A stretch of 64,000 bases of DNA, from contig JADGAT010000005.1 in the NCBI GenBank assembly GCA_015231885.1, positions 1 to 64,000 of the forward strand, written 5' to 3'. Under the pieces are notes generated by a model. The model was not told the DNA's origin, did not search any database, and was given only the letters and a program-made list of their open reading frames with translations. Position numbers and translations under genes: made by a program. This DNA is from SAR324 cluster bacterium. Its GTDB lineage: Bacteria; SAR324; NAC60-12. Below, piece after piece: positions 61,684-64,000 of this stretch. The stretch's first letter is position 1. Each line of letters opens with the position of its first letter.

Positions 61684-63496
61684 GAGACATATTCCACAAA
61701 CTTTTAACAGCAGACATTCCTGATTGCAGTACGAGCTTACCTGCCCCTATGTATTCAGGCTTGCGTATTGTTTTTAATTTACCCTGCAAATAAGCATCCA
61801 GAGTATCCTGATGACGCAGCTTCCCACTAGAAGTACGCAGGAGTGTATATTTTTCCAGCAAAATGACATAATCGACCTGAACACCATGTTCTGCAAGCAA
61901 TTGTGCTGTTATTTCAATTTCCACGCCTGCCAATTTCTCTTTAGCAGCCAGTATGGAGTCCGTTACTTCCACAAAGCAGTAAATCTCTTCAATCACATTT
62001 TCTGCTGTATTCGTGATCAAACAAGAAACAGCCAGGCAATTCCCGGTGCGTACTCCTTGAACATTCCCCATCGTATTTTCTAACTCATGGGGATAAATAT
62101 TTCGACCATTGCGAATAATGAGGTTTTTGTTTCGTCCACAGACGTACAATTTATTATCGTGGATGAAACCTAAATCTCCTGTCAATAACCAATCTGACGT
62201 TGTCAGTTCAATGGTCCCATCCGGCTGGAGATACCCTTTCATGACGGAATCACTCTTTATTAAAATATTGCCCACGAGTCCCTGCGGCTGTACAAATGAT
62301 GGATCTTCTATGGAGCCAATACGAATAGAGGTCCCCAGAATGGGGTCTCCTGCCGGAACAATTTCACAACCTCCTTTTTCATAAACAGCTTGATGTTGTT
62401 CCAAAGCTTTTTTTTGGAACACACCACTTCTCAATCCCTGTTGAGCTTTTCCAATTGTCGCAGCCAGCGCTATTTCTGCCAAACCGTATGCAGGAACAAT
62501 TGTTCCTTTTTTCAGTCCCCATTTGGCAAAACGGGATTCAAAGGCATCAACTATTTTAGGATTGATGGGCTCGGCTCCATTCAATGCCGAATGCCAGCAA
62601 GTCAAGTCAACATTTTCCATGTGTTCTTCTTTGATTCGTTTCAGACACAGGGAATAAGCAAAATTGGGAGCCGAAGAAAATGTTGCATGAGTTTCACTGA
62701 TGAGCTGCGGCCATCTCCAAGGACGAGCAACAAAATCCTGAGGGGGCATCAGCACATTGGGGCAGTCCCAGGCCATGGGAACCAGCATATTTCCAATCAA
62801 CCCCATATCGTGATACAAGGGCAGCCAGGATAGGTTTATTGGTTCAGTAGTATCACTTTCTAAATACCGCAGTCCAATTGCTGTTATATTTGCCATCAAA
62901 TTCCGATGGGAAAGCGCAACAGGCTTTGGCGAAACAGTAGTACCTGAAGAAAATTGAACCAATGCAATATCATCAGGATGAGTCTGTGGAGTCCTCAAGT
63001 CTTGTTGATCACTGAACAATTCCTCAACCTCATACAATCCCAAAAATCCTGGATGGAAGGGAACCATGGCAGGCAATAACTTTTTTAAGCGGGGAATTGT
63101 AACCAGCAGACGAGGCTGCAATGTAACAATCATTTCTCGGGTGCGAATGCTGTAAGCATTCAGCCCATGTAATCCCATTGGAGGATAAAGCGGTGCTGGA
63201 ATCGCTTCTACCAGGAGAGCCGCAAAATAAATCAGGATGAATTCTGGAGAGGTGGGTAGAACAATCGCAACACGATCCCCACGGCCAACTCCAAGCACCT
63301 GCAAACCTGCTGCGACTTTTTTGGATTGAGAGAATAAGCTCGCATAACTGCAAAAATCAGATGTTTTATTTAAATGATGAAACGAAATGCCAACTTCATC
63401 ATTTTCTTCCGTGTGAAGCCAAGCATCTGTTACTGTGGAAAAGACAGGAGGGGGTAATGGATCTGCGTGGATTTCAGCAAGTGGAGAATCATTCAT
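61661..63496 (-). CDS. Fatty acyl-AMP ligase (FAAL)
   Basis: An adenylate-forming ligase of 611 residues that activates a fatty acid as acyl-AMP and passes it to a carrier protein. The A3 loop reads VQFSSGTTVSPKPVALSHRN; LPLYHDMGLIGNMLVPMAW, GAEPINPKIVDAF and YGLAEIALAATIG are typical of FAAL, and WLLTGDLGFIHDNKLYVCGRNKNLIIRNGRNIYP marks the hinge. The adjacent ACP gene (8-base overlap) is the obvious acceptor. Similar FAAL-ACP pairs start lipopeptide or polyketide synthesis; no such synthase is in the window. Confidence 0.92.
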   Translation of the reverse strand: MNDSPLAEIHADPLPPPVFSTVTDAWLHTEENDEVGISFHHLNKTSDFCSYASLFSQSKKVAAGLQVLGVGRGDRVAIVLPTSPEFILIYFAALLVEAIPAPLYPPMGLHGLNAYSIRTREMIVTLQPRLLVTIPRLKKLLPAMVPFHPGFLGLYEVEELFSDQQDLRTPQTHPDDIALVQFSSGTTVSPKPVALSHRNLMANITAIGLRYLESDTTEPINLSWLPLYHDMGLIGNMLVPMAWDCPNVLMPPQDFVARPWRWPQLISETHATFSSAPNFAYSLCLKRIKEEHMENVDLTCWHSALNGAEPINPKIVDAFESRFAKWGLKKGTIVPAYGLAEIALAATIGKAQQGLRSGVFQKKALEQHQAVYEKGGCEIVPAGDPILGTSIRIGSIEDPSFVQPQGLVGNILIKSDSVMKGYLQPDGTIELTTSDWLLTGDLGFIHDNKLYVCGRNKNLIIRNGRNIYPHELENTMGNVQGVRTGNCLAVSCLITNTAENVIEEIYCFVEVTDSILAAKEKLAGVEIEITAQLLAEHGVQVDYVILLEKYTLLRTSSGKLRHQDTLDAYLQGKLKTIRKPEYIGAGKLVLQSGMSAVKSLWNMSHAPKSKK

Positions 63497-63734
63497 GAGC
63501 TATTACATTTGTTTTAATATAATCAACGATATCTCCAACGGTATGGATATTTGAATCTTCTGTGATTTCAAATACCATTTGATAATGATTTTCTAATTCT
63601 GTCAGAAGGGTGAGTAGATAGATTGACTCTAATTCCAAATCTTTGACCAGGTGGGTATGCTCTGCAATGTTTCCTTCACACTCACATTGCTCTGTTAAAA
63701 TTTTTCTAATGATTTCAAGAGGAGTTGGTGTCAT
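63489..63734 (-). CDS. Acyl carrier protein
   Basis: An 81-residue carrier protein. The phosphopantetheine serine lies in DLELESIYLLTLLTELE, a variant of the DSL motif, on the usual acidic helix. It has two cysteines (EQCECEG) unusual for ACPs. It is encoded between the MCP gene (two-base gap) and the FAAL gene (8-base overlap). Confidence 0.88.
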   Translation of the reverse strand: MTPTPLEIIRKILTEQCECEGNIAEHTHLVKDLELESIYLLTLLTELENHYQMVFEITEDSNIHTVGDIVDYIKTNVIAHE

Positions 63735-63736
63735 TT

Positions 63737-64000
63737 TTAGATTTTGAATCGTTGCACCTGTCCACTCAAATTATCAGACAATTGAGTTAAATTTTCAACC
63801 GTGGCAGCGAGTTGATTGGTGCGCTCGGAAATTTCATGAATCGAGTCCGTATTTTTTTCTCCGGCCTCGCTTAATACATCAGAAATTTCAGCAATTTCCT
63901 GAATACCTATATTTTGTTCGGCCATAGCGGCGCTAGCTGAATTAATACGAACCGATATGTCTTCTACCTTGGTAATGATTCCCCGCAAAATATGTTCTGT
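63737..64000 (-). CDS. Methyl-accepting chemotaxis protein, C-terminal part (cut by window end)
   Basis: The last 87 residues of a chemoreceptor; the frame is open through the window edge. The sequence (KVEDISVRINSASAAMAEQ, GIQEIAEISDVLSEAG, ERTNQLAATVENLTQLSDNL) is the descending helix of the MCP signalling domain after the hairpin tip, with methylation-type Glu/Gln-Ala pairs. The tail lacks a pentapeptide for CheR. The ACP gene starts two bases after its stop. Confidence 0.85.
   Translation of the reverse strand, partial: TEHILRGIITKVEDISVRINSASAAMAEQNIGIQEIAEISDVLSEAGEKNTDSIHEISERTNQLAATVENLTQLSDNLSGQVQRFKI

Overview
The window is a gene-dense stretch (about 55 protein genes, three tRNAs, no rRNA, CRISPR or phage genes seen) of a Gram-negative, motile, respiring bacterium. 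The ISC cluster with hscB/hscA, leuC/leuD, the rplY-pth-rpsF-rpsR-rplI-dnaB block, diderm features (Tat and lipoprotein signals, periplasmic c-type cytochromes) and many chemotaxis and cyclic-di-GMP genes point to a proteobacterium or a neighbouring deep branch (deltaproteobacterial or SAR324-like). I cannot fix the lineage from this sequence alone.

Layout. 1-6240: a tRNA-Val/tRNA-Asp pair, then an Fe-S assembly operon (Rrf2 regulator with a palindromic operator, iscS, iscU, hscB, hscA) leading into cysH and tyrS; the first 77 bases are an exact inverted copy of part of cysH. 7.4-14.2 kb: an orphan nuoM-type proton-pumping subunit with a possible start-masking inverted repeat, a Nudix/metallo-beta-lactamase fusion, a TPR lipoprotein, a PrsW-type protease and a cNMP-REC-GGDEF diguanylate cyclase. 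14.3-19.8 kb: leuCD and a dppBCD-type peptide transporter ending in a terminator. 19.9-23.2 kb: cytochrome c', a 45-residue small ORF, a Met/His-rich secreted protein, a DUF1127 protein, a LysR regulator and repeats. 23.3-33.4 kb: a signalling block (CheV, CheD, REC-PP2C phosphatase, CheX-like-PP2C phosphatase, single REC protein) interrupted by an unusually large SecA and an exported ankyrin protein.

33.5-39.9 kb is the most distinctive part. A TauE/SafE permease is followed by an [NiFe] hydrogenase whose genes run large subunit first. The large subunit stops exactly at the last ligand motif and so has no cleavable tail. The Tat-exported small subunit has an extra cysteine at the medial-cluster position. 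Divergent from it is a membrane sensor with two periplasmic CxxCH haem motifs and a cytoplasmic GHKL ATPase of the anti-sigma/partner-switch kind. With the two PP2C phosphatases upstream, this suggests a redox- or gas-responsive partner-switching circuit tied to hydrogen metabolism (inference).

40-50 kb: housekeeping and transport (rarA, a dihydropyrimidinase-like hydrolase, a nitrobindin-like protein, MFS, trmJ, hemH, cupin, mgtE, a tandem TerB-like protein). 50-54 kb: the ribosomal protein/dnaB block with a candidate S6:S18 leader hairpin. 54-60.4 kb: a degenerate EAL-like protein, a TPR protein, a GT2-GtrA fusion, a metallophosphoesterase, a PilZ protein and a GAF-HD-GYP phosphodiesterase. 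60.4-64 kb: an operon running MCP (cut by the window end) - ACP - fatty acyl-AMP ligase - FAD monooxygenase.

Two families of short non-coding repeats with related terminal inverted repeats, each present twice, sit between genes, and a 3' remnant of an alanine dehydrogenase gene lies antisense to the end of the haem sensor gene.
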